64,000 nt of DNA from Dichetophora obliterata (GCA_963920525.1 OY986439.1:19205319-19269318); one strand, 5' to 3'; positions 45,880 to 57,865 are shown, numbered from the stretch's first letter. Notes: generated by a model from the sequence alone, not told the origin. Program-made: numbers and translations.

Positions 45880-46670
45880 ATAAGCTTTTTATTAAAAAAT
45901 GCAGGCCACGTTTCAAAATGAGCCAAATCGGAACCCAAATGAAAACCACGCCTACCTCCCATCCAAAGTGACTTAATCGAAACGGTTAATCTCTCTTAAT
46001 TCCATAAAAATTAATCTAATCACTTCAAATTTTGCACATAAGCTTTATTCTTTAAGAAGCACTTTGAGTATGAAATTTGTAAAAGTCGAACTTAAATCAG
46101 GTCTACCTTCCATACAAATAGAGTTTACCTAAACGGTAAAATCCCATTCAATTCCGAAAAAATTAATCTAATGACTTAAAATTTTGCTCATAAGCTTCCA
46201 ATAGTTTTAGAGTCGCTACAACCAACAGTTCAAAAGTCTCTGGTGTAACAGTTTTACAAGAACTGGAATAAATAAAAGCCAAAAAAACTAGGACGATAAA
46301 TTTGACATTTACTTAACTTTTTGGAATATTTGTTCAATGTAGTATTAAACAATAATATCTTAATACGTTCTCAACAGACAAACGTTACAATTTAAAACAA
46401 AATTAAAAAAGCGTTCCAGTTTTAGAGAAAAATTCAATCACATCGTAGAGAAAAGTCGTCAGTGTTAAATTAAAAAAAAACTGTAGTAATTGTTTCTTGT
46501 TTGTGTTAATAATTAAACATTACTAGAATATAGACTGTTAAGATAATATTGAGCTATAATAGATTTGTAGTTTTGGAACCTCATTACCGTGAAATGAGCC
46601 ACATGAATTTTGTCAATATTTGGTAAAACACTAATACATGAAAATAATGTTGTTTAAGTTGAAAATAAGA
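45880..46670. repeat. Non-coding stretch with a diverged ~145-bp duplication
   Basis: AATTAATCTAATCACTTCAA then ATTTTGCACATAAGCTT (near 46012) recurs as AATTAATCTAATGACTTAAA then ATTTTGCTCATAAGCTT (near 46160), preceded both times by an AAACGGT motif. The rest is AT-rich with no gene. Confidence 0.6.
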
Positions 46671-46675
46671 TAAGT

Positions 46676-48570
46676 ATTTACTTACTTAGTTGGCGCTACA
46701 ACCGTATGTCGGTCTTGGCCTCATCTAAGAATTTGCGCCAGTCATTTCTGTCTTTCGCTTGCTGGCGCCAGTTGGAAATTCCAAGCTGCGTCAGGTTGTC
46801 CTCTACTTGGTCTTTCCAACGAAGATGCGGTCGTCCTCTTCTGCGTTGACCACCGCTGGGTACCGAATCGAATGTTGTCTTCACTGGAGCATCATCTTTC
46901 ATGCGCTGAACATGACCAAGCCAGCGAAGCCGCTCGATTTTAATGCGCTTGACTATGTCGATGTCAGCGTACAGCTCATACAGTTCATCATTCCACCGTA
47001 TTCGGTACTCGCCATTGACGCAGATTGGTCCGTATATCTTGCGAAGAATCTTTCTCCCGAATGCTCCTAAAGTCTTTTCATCTAAACTGCTCAGCGTCCA
47101 GGTTTGTGATGCATAAAGTAGGACGGGCATGATGAGCGATTTATAGAGCGTGATTTTCGTTCGTCGAGAGAGGGCTCTGCTTCTCAATTGCCTACTGAGC
47201 CCAAAGTAACACCTGTTGGCAAGAGTTATTCTTCGTTTGATCTCAATGCTGGTTGAGTTTATGCTTGATCCCAGACAGACGAAGTCCTTCACAACCTCGA
47301 AGGAGGTATTGTCAACTGTAACGTGGGATCCAAAACGCTGGGACTGTTTGTTTGTTGACACCAAGTATTTCGTCTTATCTGCATTCACTGCCAGACCCAT
47401 TCGACTTTACTCTTTCTAATCTGGAAAATGCTGCACTGACTTTGCGCGTACTCTGGCCAATGATATCGATTTCATCAGCATACGCAAGCAGCATAACACT
47501 GTTGTGGAATATTGTGCCACTACGTCTCAGATCAGCAGCTCGGATGATCTTTTCCATCATTAGGTTGAAAAAGTCGCCCGATAAGGAATCACCTTGTCTG
47601 AAACCTCGTTTGGTAACAAATGGTGGGAAGAGGTCCTTCCCAATTTGAACTGCGCTGCTGGTATTGCTCAATGTCATACTGCAAAGTCATACTAGTTTTG
47701 CAGGAATACCAAGTTCAGACATGGTGGAGTACAGGTGCTTCCTTATTGGGCTGTCGAATGCGGCTTTGTAGTCTACAAAAAAATGGTGGGTGTCGATTTT
47801 TTTTTCTTGAGTCTTCTCCAAGATTTGTCGTAGCGTGAAAATCTGGTCAATGGTAGACTTTGCTACTTTTAAGCCGAGCTATAGCTGTCAGAACTTCATC
47901 ATAGTCGGGCAGCGGAACTTCGACGGTGTCATCCGTAATTGGGGTTTCCGGGATATCGTCTCTATTGGTGGGATTGTTGTCAGCGTTGCCATTTAGAAGC
48001 TTAGAGAAGTGTTCCTTCCATAACGTCAGTGTACTCTGGACATCTGTCATTAGATTCCCGTTTTCATCCTTGCAGGAAGAGGCCCCAGTCTTAAAACCAT
48101 TGGCAAGGCGTCTTATTTTTTCGAAAAATGTTCGGGCCACATTCCTGTCACCATAGCAATCTCAATCTTCTCTTGCTCGCGCTTTTCTGCCTCTCTTTTT
48201 TTTCGCCTGAAAATATGTCTCTCTTCCCTCCTCTTTTCTTTGTATCGCTCCTTAGCAGCGCGCGTTACAACCGACTGCAGGGTGGCTTTGTATGCGGCGT
48301 CTTTCTCTGCAGTGGCGTCGCGACACTCCTGGTCGTACCACTGGTTTCGGCGAGGGCGTTGGTAGCCAATCACCTCTTCAGCAGCCGCACGCATGGAGTT
48401 GGAAATGTGTGTCCACTGCGCGCATATATCATCGATTGGAGGAGTGCTTTGAAGCAGGAGTGAGAGTGGCGAAAGCATCGGCTGTCTGTTTCGATTGCAG
48501 CTTGTCGACGTATAGCTTTCTCTGTGTAGGGTTGCGTGTATTCTGCGCACAGACGTGAACGGATCTTGGC
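46676..48570 (-). pseudogene. RTE-like LINE copy 2, internally deleted
   Basis: Same family and strand as 43109-44982, about 90% alike by eye. It extends further 5' (48113-48560), giving the endonuclease-RT linker (RRNQWYDQECRDATAEKDA, KREEKEKRREE-type basic helix). It lacks about 300 bp between LTAIARLK and IFTLRQIL, removing the first RT motifs. A 2-base loss at about 47410 shifts frame after FSRLER, and the catalytic box reads YADE instead of YADD. The C-terminus (GRPHLRWKDQVEDNLTQLG, ending at 46696) is intact here, unlike copy 1. The tail is again GGCGCCAACTAAGTAAGTAA on the minus strand. Confidence 0.92.
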
Positions 48571-48900
48571 AAATAAGATAAGTACCAAAATAAATTACAT
48601 TGGTTTTGATTAAATTTTTGGCTGTTATTTTTCGTAGGCAAATTTTTGAGAGCTCGTAGTTCAAAGAAAATATGCGTACGAGTCTCAAATCCAACGGCAT
48701 TTGATAATTAAAATGTGAGACATATTTTTCGTTCTTGAATTAGGCCTGTAGAGTAAAAAAATTACAAACAGTTTAAATTTTTCGGCAGTGTAATTTCGCA
48801 CTAGTGTGTTATGTAAGGTTCTAGGAAGCTCCTTTAGAAAATGTATACGAAATTAATGGGGGTTGATCTTATATATTACACCACTACGTGCTATTCCAGT
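48571..48900. other. Gene-free stretch
   Basis: AT-rich; nothing recognised. Confidence 0.4.
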
Positions 48901-48905
48901 GTGTG

Positions 48906-49265
48906 CACAGTGAATCGTGTAGAACATGCTAGCTTGACAAAATTATTTTCTTGTATTTTTTAATTGCTACATGCATAACAATTATTTTAATTGTGAAAAA
49001 TTTTAGTTTGCGGCACATGCGAAACTAAGATACCACCACACTTAATGTGTGCTTTGTATGACAGCTGTGCCCTCCGTGCCCTTCGTGCCCCAGTTTGATA
49101 TGCCTATTTTTATTTGTAAAACTAGGTTTAATCAAAGCCGTAGCTTTAAAATTATCTTAATTTGTGTTACATATGAGTGATCGTGATAAACAAACTTCAA
49201 ACTCTTCGAAAATGTTCACCAAATTTTATACAATTCCCATTTAGTGATGGAGAATGTGTATTCTC

Positions 49266-49296
<31 letters not shown>

Positions 49297-49807
49297 GAAG
49301 CGAGCATGTGCGAAGCCCCTCATCAGTATTTAAATAATGAATAAACACGTATTCAACACATACTGAAAAATCAGCCCGGTGTCAAGCGGTGCCAAATAAG
49401 GTCCACCTTCTGGAAGTTTAAAAATAAAAACTTATAACGCCGAAAAAGCGCTTCTGGCTGTTTTTAAAATTTTACAAATATATATACATTTTCTCACTTT
49501 TTTTTAGTAAAATTATATCCTCATACCTTCCACAAGAAATTCCATTACACACATTTAGAAAAATTTATTGTATAACACTGCACTTGCTACTTTAAAAATG
49601 TACTATTTTCAACTGATGATCATAGTAAAATAATTAAAACTAAATACCTGTTTTACACTGCTTGTTACTCAATACTTATAATCGAGTGACAAAAACAATT
49701 CTTTGTACAGTCTTTTTTAGATCATTACTCATCAATTTTTACAATTATTTTCTCAATGTGAGAAAATCAATTTTGTCCAGCTAGCATGTTCTATACGATT
49801 CACTGTG
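48906..49807. mobile_element. ~900-bp non-autonomous element, CACAGTGAATCGT ends
   Basis: CACAGTGAATCGTGTAGAAC then ATGCTAGCTTGACAAAATT at the left is matched in inverse at the right end (AGCTAGCATGTTCTATACGA then TTCACTGTG). GTGTG flanks both ends (48901-48905, 49808-49812), possibly part of a longer duplication. A 33-base A run lies inside. No transposase. Confidence 0.8.
49266..49298. repeat. Poly(A) run of about 33 bases
   Basis: Homopolymer inside the element at 48906-49807. It may be a retroposed tail or slippage; no source sequence next to it was recognised. Confidence 0.8.
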
Positions 49808-49812
49808 GTGTG

Positions 49813-51690
49813 GTGGTGGCCAATTTTTTTAAAAACATAAGGTTTCTTATCGGTATCTTTCATTTTTGTGGTAGAAAAAATCAATCTTGTCTTTGCCAAA
49901 ATGTTGAAAAGTTAAATAATCGACTTAGTTACTACTTTTGAACCCACAAAATCTAAGAAAATGTCACCCATCAACAGCGTACACAAACGCTGACAGAAAA
50001 ATATGTAGGTCTACTTGCTGCATTCCGAATGCATTCCAGCATCCTTGCATCGTGCAGATAAATTTTTAATGTTTAATGCACCCCAAAGTAAAAGAAACTA
50101 ATTTTGCGCTAATCGAATAATCTGCAAATACTGCCAAACAACAACAGCAACAACAACTGCAATTGGAACAACGACATTGGTTACGACCTCGTGTCAGGCA
50201 GATGTAGTATTCTGGACAAAAAAGAAGTCGTCAGAATCCACAAAACAAATAAAAACAGAGCTGACATACACACACACACACACACCCACACAAACATTCT
50301 CACAGTTCTATAAAGAAGAATTCTACAACGCCCGAAGGCGAAACGCCATTTTTAAATGTAAACGGCGCAGGAGAAGCATAAAACGAGGTTTACAGGATCC
50401 AGGAAGAGGCAAAAACATAACACAATCAACCATCTAACCGATCGACCCGATAGCACACCCGTCTGCCCGCAAGAGGCGGCCATCAATTTCGAATGTCATG
50501 TCATCTATCTTCAGCTGGACGAATAGAGAGTCCTTCGAACGACCTCTGTGCGCCAGCTGGACCAAAACTACCGCATAGACGGGGCACCAGAAATTTTGCA
50601 ACTACAACAACGTTAAACAACACCAACTGTAACACCAATATAAACAAAAACATCAACACAAACACCAACACTAACACTAGGAGCAACACTAACAAACAAC
50701 AGCAATAACAACAAATGAACGAGTACGAAAATGTCAGCACAGGATTAGAAAATTTCAACTTGCAAATCCCCACCGAGCTCCTTCGTAATGCAGGCAGGAC
50801 ACACGCTGCATAGGAACTATGAATTGAAGGACTCAGAACTACGAATGCATTGTTGTTGCTGCGTTCATTGGGCATCCTTCGTTCGTACATTAAGAGAACT
50901 GCCCCGATGTGGAAGGCATGGCAGAGGCCAAAATATAAAATGATGTGCATTTTAGCCAACAACAACAACAACAACATTAAAACCGAAACGAAACAGAGCA
51001 GCAAACCACAAATGCAGCAACGGAGCATAAAAATAACGCACGCAAGGACATTTGAAGGATATTCGCGTAAAAATAGCGCAACAAAAAATTGCTGCAGCGG
51101 GAAAACCGAAACAGCCAGAGCGGCAAAGAAATCAAGGACTCTAAATAAATGATGAACGAAAATAAAATGAAGTGGTGGAGAGCAAACGGGCAAAAAGGGT
51201 GTGGGTTTCGGGTTTCTGTTGGCAAAAGGCTTTTGAATCTAAATTTAACAACTTATAAATATGTATATAACAATAACAACAGCTGTAAAAGTGTTGCAAG
51301 TAGAGCATGATGTGGGACTTCTCAAGCGAGATACGTAAGCAACAAAATTGTCCAAAATAAAACTGCATCACTAGGCAAAGCTATTGGAATAAGAGTTTTG
51401 CGTTAGGGACAGCATGTTGTTCTGAAAGCTAGCTTATTCAACGATTCACAGTTGAACAATGCCCTAATGTTTCACACAAATTGATTTTCTGGTCATAGAA
51501 TTTAAGCTAGCGAAATAATTTTTCTTTTTAAATGTTCGTAATGAAATACTATTCATGCCATTTTCCACAATGTTGTTTTGAAAAGGGAATTTATTCTAGA
51601 AACCAAGTTTAACAAATTAAAATTGAATTTTATATAAGGTCCCGAAAATTCGAGTTTTTGGGGCTTTTTTTACCTTGGTTATTAAATTAG
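49813..51690. other. Probable host non-coding DNA with CAA/ACA repeats
   Basis: Runs of ACAACA (50138-50160, 50600-50712, 50955-50980) and (CA)n at 50265-50285. A 230-codon minus-strand open frame (50501-51193) consists of Leu/Val/Cys-rich translation of these repeats and is not called as a gene. Confidence 0.45.
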
Positions 51691-51691
51691 T

Positions 51692-51930
51692 GGCGGCCTT
51701 AGCCTAGTGGGTAGAGTGTGTGGCCCCTAAGCTAAGGAACCGCGGTGGTCCGGGTTCAATTTCCAGCTCAGACAGAATGTTATTTCAATTGAATTTTTAT
51801 TTCTGTTCGGTCGTCACCTCCCTGCAGGCAATGGCAAACCTCAGAGAGTAAAAGCTGCCATGTAAAGCATCTTGAGGACATAAGACGTTCGGTGTCAGCA
51901 TTAAACTTGTAGGTCCAGTTCTCGATCATT
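51692..51930 (+). mobile_element. tRNA-derived SINE
   Basis: The head reads GGCGGCCTTAGCCTAGTGGG, then TAGAGTGTG, with an A box (TAGCCTAGTGGG at 51700-51711), and GGTCCGGGTTCAATTTCC with a B box (51752-51763), the Pol III promoter layout. The body contains GGCAATGGCAAACCTCAGAG, AAAGCTGCCATG, ACGTTCGGTGTCAGC and AAACTTGTAGGTCC, an arrangement I recognise from insect SINEs. It is non-coding and would be mobilised by LINE machinery. The 3' boundary is approximate. Confidence 0.8.
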
Positions 51931-52619
51931 TGTGTTCAAACATTTAGATCAAAATCCTTTCTAGGGCTGAAATGGCTACTTTTTTTAATAAATTATCTAA
52001 CTTTCTGTCTGGATGAATTTTATATTTTTTAAAATATTTCAATAAAGGGGTATTCCATCCGTTTTCGTCCACTCACTCAACTTCACCATCTCCGATTTTG
52101 ATAAAATTTTGTACACCTATAGCCTACGTCGGTGCAAGGTCTGGACATTTTTTTTTAATTTTTTACACGACTGGTTATCGAGTTATGGGTAGTCAAAAAT
52201 GCAAAAAAGTCAATTTTCGTTACGTAGAGTGATTTTCAAAAATTCATAACTTTGGTTGTTTTCATGTTAGAATAACGATTTTGGATGCAATCGAAAGATT
52301 ATCTCTCAAATCTTAATTTTGTTAAAAAATAAAATACCATATATTTAATATATATTTATACAAATATATATATATATATATATTATATATTTTTTTGCAA
52401 ATTTTTAATTGCAAAACTGGACGCAAGTTTTCTTTTACGCTTTTATGACCCATTTCATTCAAGGGGTTGCAACACATGTTTTTATATATAGACATTTTTT
52501 ATTCACTTCACGGATTCTATTGTCGAGTATGTATCGTTCAAGAAAACAATTTCAATTGAATATAATGGAAAATATTTTGATAGTTTTAACAATTCAAAAC
52601 ATTAGCATAAAGATATTTA

Positions 52620-54415
52620 TCTATATATATAAAAATGGATGTATGTATGTGGGTATGTGGCTATATCACGTATAGACTCCAAAACCGCTGAACCGATATT
52701 TATGAAATTTTCAGGGAAACTCTGAAGCCACATCTTGAGAGTGTTCCTGTGACGGTAACGTTTGGACGAGGGGGCGTGGTACCTCCCATACAAGCCAAAT
52801 TTGCGCTATCGACCACAAACCAAATAAAGGATATAAATCAAACGGTTTCAATAGTAAAAAACTAAGATTTAGTAATTTTTTTCAGATGGTTACTGTCAGT
52901 AACTGTAAAAAATGGGCGTGGTCGCAATATATATACGCCCACTTTTTCGAAATCGTGGCAATTCCGGAGTTCTACACATTTTTATTGTGAAACTTGCTGT
53001 GTAGGTGCTCCAAGAGACAGTCACGATACATAAATGTTTTCACGCCCACTTTTACCGCCCACAAATCAATATATGTATATATAAAAATGAATCGTGATTT
53101 GTTCGGATGGTTAAAACTTGAAAACGACTGGACCAAATTGGATACTTCCTTTTGTTCGTAACTGCACCCACAAATCAATAAAAATACTATATTTTAGACG
53201 GTTTTGGTCGTATTAAGATAAAATTTGGTAAATAAGTTTGTATGATAACCGTCATTGACTTCAATAAAAACGGGAGCGTTACACTTCATCTACGCCTACT
53301 TTTAAGAAAATATCAAAATACTTCGAAACTATTGGTCCGATTGAGCTCAAATTTTGTAAGTGGCTTTGCTTTGAGAACGAAATAGTTTAAGAAGAAATGC
53401 CACACCCCTTTTACCTCCCAAAAATATATTAAAAATTTGTGTTATCGACTAGCTTTAAAGTTATGGGTCGCATAGCTTAGAAATTCGGTATTCGACCACA
53501 ATTTAGACGTACCGTTTCAGTGATGAAATTTTATGAGAGTTGGACAAGGGGGAGGGGCACCTCCCATACAACCCAAATTTGCGATATCGAATAGCTTTGA
53601 AGTTGTAGGCCGCACAGCTTTGGAATTCAGTTTCGACCTCAATTTACACCTGCAGTTTCAATGATTTTATTTTATAGGCTTTGGACAGTGGGGCGTGACA
53701 TCCCAAATTTGCGATATCGTATTGATTTGAAGTTATAGGTTAACAGCGTAAGAATTCGGTATATGACCTAAATTTATACATGCACTTTCAATAATTACAT
53801 TTTGTTGGCGTAGGGCAAAGGGGAGTGGCACTTCCCATACAACCCAACTTTGTGCTATCAAATAGTTTTGGAGTTATAGGTCGCACAACGCCGGAATTCA
53901 GTATTCGACCTCAATATACACATGCAGTTTCATTGATTTAATTTTATGTTCATTGGTAAGAGGGGCGTGGCACCGCCTATTTAACGTACATTTGCAATAT
54001 CGAATATCATTGAAGTTATAGGTCGCAAAGCGTCAGAATTCAGTACTTGACCTTAATTTATACATGCAGTTTCATTAATTACATTTCATGGGCGTATGAC
54101 AAGGGGACGTGAAACCTCCTATTTAACCCAAATTAGAGATATCAAATAGCTTTGGGGTTATAGGTCGCACAGTTTTTGAATTCAGTGTTGGATTTCAATT
54201 TACACATGCAGTTTCATAGATTGTATTTTATGAGCGGTGATCAAGAGGACGTCTCACTATACAACCCAAATTTGTTATATCGAATAGCTTTGTAGATATA
54301 GTTCGCAGTCTGGGAACTCAGTATTCGACCTCAATTTAGAGATGCTGTTTAACTGATAACATTTTATGGGCGTTTGACAAGGGAGAGTTTCAGCAACGCG
54401 CCGGGTTTCAGCTAG
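52620..54415 (+). mobile_element. Helitron-like element with an internal ~140-bp array
   Basis: Starts TCTATATATATAAAAATGGA after an A and ends GGGTTTCAGCTAG before a T, the A/T insertion and TC...CTAG ends of Helitrons. GCAACGCGCCGGGTT before the end is the usual GC-rich patch. Near the start is TAGACTCCAAAACCGCTGAA. The second half is a tandem array. There is no Rep/helicase gene, so it is non-autonomous (DINE/mini-me type by analogy). A further TA-rich start-like site at about 53070 may mark an insertion of a relative. Confidence 0.75.
53445..54405 (+). repeat. Tandem array of ~140-bp units in the Helitron-like element
   Basis: About seven units carrying GCGATATCGAATAGCTTTGA, AGTTATAGGTCGCACAGC, GAATTCAGTATTCGACCTCA, ATTTACACATGCAGTTTCA and TTATGGGCGTTGGACAAGG. 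One unit alone is present in the short relative at 35899-36364. Confidence 0.85.
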
Positions 54416-54829
54416 TATATAATTGTAGAAAAAGTGTTTTAGAATATAGCAGGAAGAAATGTCATATATTAATATATATATTTTTGCAACCATTTTGCAG
54501 GATACAATGTAATAGATATTTTTGCTTGAATGTTTCTGCATTAAAACTTTATTTTTTAACAAAATGAAAATTTGAGAGATAATCTTATTGCATCCAAAAT
54601 CGTTGTTCTAACATGAAAACAACCAAAGTTATGAATTTTTGAAAATCACTCTACGAGTTATGGGCATTTTTGACTGCCCATAACTCGGTAACCAGTTATT
54701 TGAAAAATTAAAAAAAAATTTTCCAGACCTTACACCGACTTATTCTATTAGTGTACAAAGTTTCATGAAAATCGGAAATCGTAAGGTTGAAAATAGTCGA
54801 ATTTTGGTCGAAAACGGATGAAATAGGAA

Positions 54830-55840
54830 CACAACGATTTCTTAATGACTTGAAAATGATCAACTTCTCAAAACAAATTTTAAAAATCAAACAATATTTA
54901 GAAGAACCATCAGTTCGAGTGAATTTTTAGATTTTCTTTTAAAGTTTTTGGATTTTTGAATTTGCTCATATTTTAAAAAATACAAATTCCTTTAAAATTT
55001 AAATTTTTTCCGCTTTAGACTTCAAACAATTTTATTTGAAAAAAATTAGCACATATAATTTTTATTTTACTTTTTGTTCTAATATTAATCCTTTTCTAAA
55101 AAAATTTCGAAAGAGTTATCTCTTTTATTTTATTTAAAAATGAACTCATTTATGAAGATAAAATTAATTAAAAGAAAATAAAAAATTCACCAAAATATAT
55201 TAATAGATAATTCAAAAACTTTCACTTCTTAAAAATATTCTTAACATATTTTCTAAAGGACCTTTTCTGCGGTATATAAAACTTTCTTGTCTCTAAGGAG
55301 TTGATAAATTTAAAGGTGAAAACGATAAGGACTTTCACATGTTTTCATCAATTTTGACCTTGATTCGTTGAATTTTTCTCTTTAATGCTAGAGAGGCAAT
55401 CATATTTTATACACTTTGCAGGTAATCTACGTCAGATCGATGTAGTCCACTTTTAAACTTTTTTTCGAAAAGAATACTAAGCGGCCCCCTTCAAACTTAA
55501 AGCTAGACAGTAATAGAGCTTTATAAAAATAAAAATACAGAAATGTACACTTTAATTTGTAATGTTTATGTAATTTTTCTAAAATATTGTAAGGAACTCA
55601 TTTTGGACCTTATATGCATATAGTCAAATAGTTTCATTTTATTTAAAATAGAAACAAAAAATATTCTTCATGAAATTTATTGCTTATGATTTGGTTATTA
55701 ATAAGTTTAAATTCACAAAATAAAAAATAATAGAAAATATATTATTTTTAGCAAGAAATGCAAAGTTTAACTTTGTGCTCTACACTTATATTGGAATCAC
55801 ATGTCTTTGTCATTCGTCATTTTGTATGAGGACAATATCA
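54830..55840. other. Gene-free AT-rich stretch
   Basis: No gene or element boundary seen. Confidence 0.4.
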
Positions 55841-55982
55841 TGGTATAACTAGACAAGGTAATGTTAGGGCTGAATGTGCTCTCATTCTTAGTGACCAGAA
55901 CTGTCAAAATCAGCCCTTTTGTGTTTTTGCGAATAAAGAAGCGGTATACAAATAAAACTTTGACTAATTGAATTGAACATTA

Positions 55983-56270
55983 AGGGTATTCAGAGGTAGT
56001 CTTGTTACGGTGTTAGATTGCTGAAGTGTTGATTATTTCAACAACACAACAACAAAATGCACGTCTTGTCATATTTCAACAACTCAACACTCTAACAATA
56101 CCTCGACCCTATTGTTATGAGTGTTGGTACGGTGTTGAATATTTTTGTTCTCAGTTAACAATCTAATTTGACAGATGTATAGGTGCAGCAAAATAATTTA
56201 TTGAGGGTGTTCACACGTACATCAAAATTTCAACAATCTAATACCGTAACAAGGCAATTCTGAATACCCT
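55983..56270. mobile_element. Nested MITE with TA duplication
   Basis: 288 bp from AGGGTATTCAGAGGTAGTC to the inverse of AGGGTATTCAGAATTGCC, with CTTGTTACGGT(G/A)TTAGATTG shared by both arms and TA on both sides (55981-55982, 56271-56272). The interior is rich in CAACA and GTGTTG motifs. Confidence 0.85.
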
Positions 56271-56307
56271 TATAGTGTATTTAGTGCCAACAAAATTTAA
56301 AAACTTA

Positions 56308-56518
56308 TGACGTTTTCGTTTCTCGAAAAAATGCAACATTTTTATCGCCCTTTTTGGAATTTCGACCTCTTGAGAAAAAAAAACTTTTGACCTCTATAAT
56401 TAAATCGTGTTCTGTTCTCGATAATGTTGACCTCAAAAGTAGAAAAAATTTGGAATTCTCAAAGATGACGGAAAGAGGGCAGAAAAATGCAACATTTTTT
56501 CGAGAAACGAAAACACCA
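56308..56518. mobile_element. Nested MITE with TTA duplication
   Basis: 211 bp from TGACGTTTTCGTTTCTCGAA to the inverse of TGGTGTTTTCGTTTCTCGAA; TTA flanks both ends (56305-56307, 56519-56521). The arms continue through AAAAATG and the region with TTGACCTC / GACCTC. Confidence 0.87.
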
Positions 56519-56700
56519 TTAGATTTTAAGTGATTTAATTATTTTTTGTTAAAACTTTTGGCTAATCTTTTGTTACATTGCCTATTTTTGCTTTCTCGTC
56601 ATATTCTCATCGGTTGCAGATTTTGTATGAGCTGTGAAATTTGTTTTGACAGTTTTGGCCAACAGCTCTCCGCCCTAACACTAACTTGTCTAGTTAAACC

Positions 56701-57320
56701 TTAGACAATATCTACAATATTTTCGTTTTTTGTCTCTTTTGACATTTTTGACACTTGTAGTGTCATTATTACTAATAACTTTAGGGATGTTCTCAAGGCT
56801 CATTTATAAGGATGTGGCACTTGAGAGCGAGCTCGGTCGAACTGTCAGAAAGGATGAAAAGAAATCAAGAAAATGAATGCATAGAACCATAGTATAATTA
56901 TTACAAAGTAGGAGCGACAAATTTTGCAAGGTTACTATGGCAGCTGATGCAAAATGGAGATATCAAAAATGTTTTGTGTCACACAAAGAAAATAAATAAA
57001 TAAATTTCATGGTAGTTTAAAAAAAACTGTTGTTGAACGCTCGTTTTATGTTTCCTTTTGTTTGACGTTCGTTGACCGCAGCTCGTGAGAAAATAGGTAG
57101 TCGTCAAGGCTACCTGATAAAAAATTTGACTATGTATAGAACAAAGAAAAGCATAGTTCAAGAAAAGGTGGAAAACGAGTTCATTTCTCTCAAGAACCAC
57201 AACCTTATAAATTAACCTTGGATGTTCCCTTTTGTAGACGCTCGGAGAGTTCAGCAGACTCTTTCTCGCTCAGCTTTTCAAAATTATTAATGTCACACTC
57301 TGCTTAGACTGTTTAAATTA
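56701..57320. other. Gene-free stretch
   Basis: A 73-codon minus-strand frame (56979-57200) has no recognised domain. Confidence 0.4.
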
Positions 57321-57323
57321 AAG

Positions 57324-57865
57324 CAGTGGTCCCCAAACACATACTACTACAATTTTCGGATTTTGTGTTTATGTTAGTAGCTCTCTCAACCTCTGCACTG
57401 ACACAAATTGTTGTGCAACTAAGCAAGAGCTGTATTATTATTATAAAACTATTTTTAGTATTTTATTATTATAAAGAAAGAAAAAAAATGTAGCGTTTTA
57501 TAAATTGTATAAATTTGTAAATGTTTACATTCACAGTCCTGAATTAATTTTTTAAGGTATTCTTTCTCTAGTTTAAGAACTAACGCATTACGTTATTCAT
57601 TTTCTACAAACACATATTGAAGACCCATATTTCTATAGTGCCTTTAAAAAAATATATTCCGATTTGCCACTAAGCATGGCAAACCAAGCATTACGGCAGT
57701 CCTTGAAAATTTTCTGCAAATAAACAAATCATATTCGTATTCCGATATAATTTTTCGTTTGAAGTCTCAGCGCTAACTGAATAAGAGAACTTCGTACGTG
57801 TGATCGTGTCGGTGAATTGTTCGAATTCGAACTCGAGTTCGCGAACTATGAAATGGGGACCACTG
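57324..57865. mobile_element. hAT-type non-autonomous element, CAGTGGTCCCCA ends
   Basis: Begins CAGTGGTCCCCA and ends TGGGGACCACTG, a perfect 12-bp inverted repeat of the CAG...CTG type common in hAT elements. The 8 bp on either side agree only in part, so the duplication has decayed. The 542-bp interior is non-coding; TTCGAATTCGAA at about 57820 is palindromic. Confidence 0.82.

Larger units (their letters stand above)
52049..54827. mobile_element. Foldback element split by a Helitron-like insertion
   Basis: The left arm (52049-52330) starts GGTATTCCATCCGTTTTCG and continues with GATTTTGATAAAATTTTGTA, GTTATCGAGTTATGGG and TTCATAACTTTGGTTGTTTT then CATGTTAGAA. All of this recurs inverted at 54540-54827. 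The arms are ~285 bp. Removing the Helitron-like element at 52620-54415 leaves a ~980-bp hairpin-capable element. No protein. Confidence 0.87.
55842..56700. mobile_element. MITE hosting two younger MITEs
   Basis: The left end GGTATAACTAGACAAGGTAA then TGTTAGGGC is mirrored at the right end (GCCCTAACACTAACTTGTCT then AGTTAAACC). Subterminal CTGTCAAAA(T/C) is also mirrored. Taking out the two inserted elements leaves about 360 bp. The sequence GACAATATC occurs just outside each end but not at the same distance, so a duplication is unproven. Confidence 0.78.

Noticed and set aside
45204..45883. Two open frames over 200 codons of Ser-Val-Cys-Leu-Ser-Gln repeats
   Set aside because: They are translations of the TCAGTCTGTC array, which has no stop in two frames; no start context or non-repeat domain supports them.
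50501..51193. 230-codon hydrophobic minus-strand open frame resembling a membrane protein
   Set aside because: The hydrophobic stretches coincide with CAA/ACA repeats read in reverse (Leu, Val, Cys, Phe); no family motif is visible.
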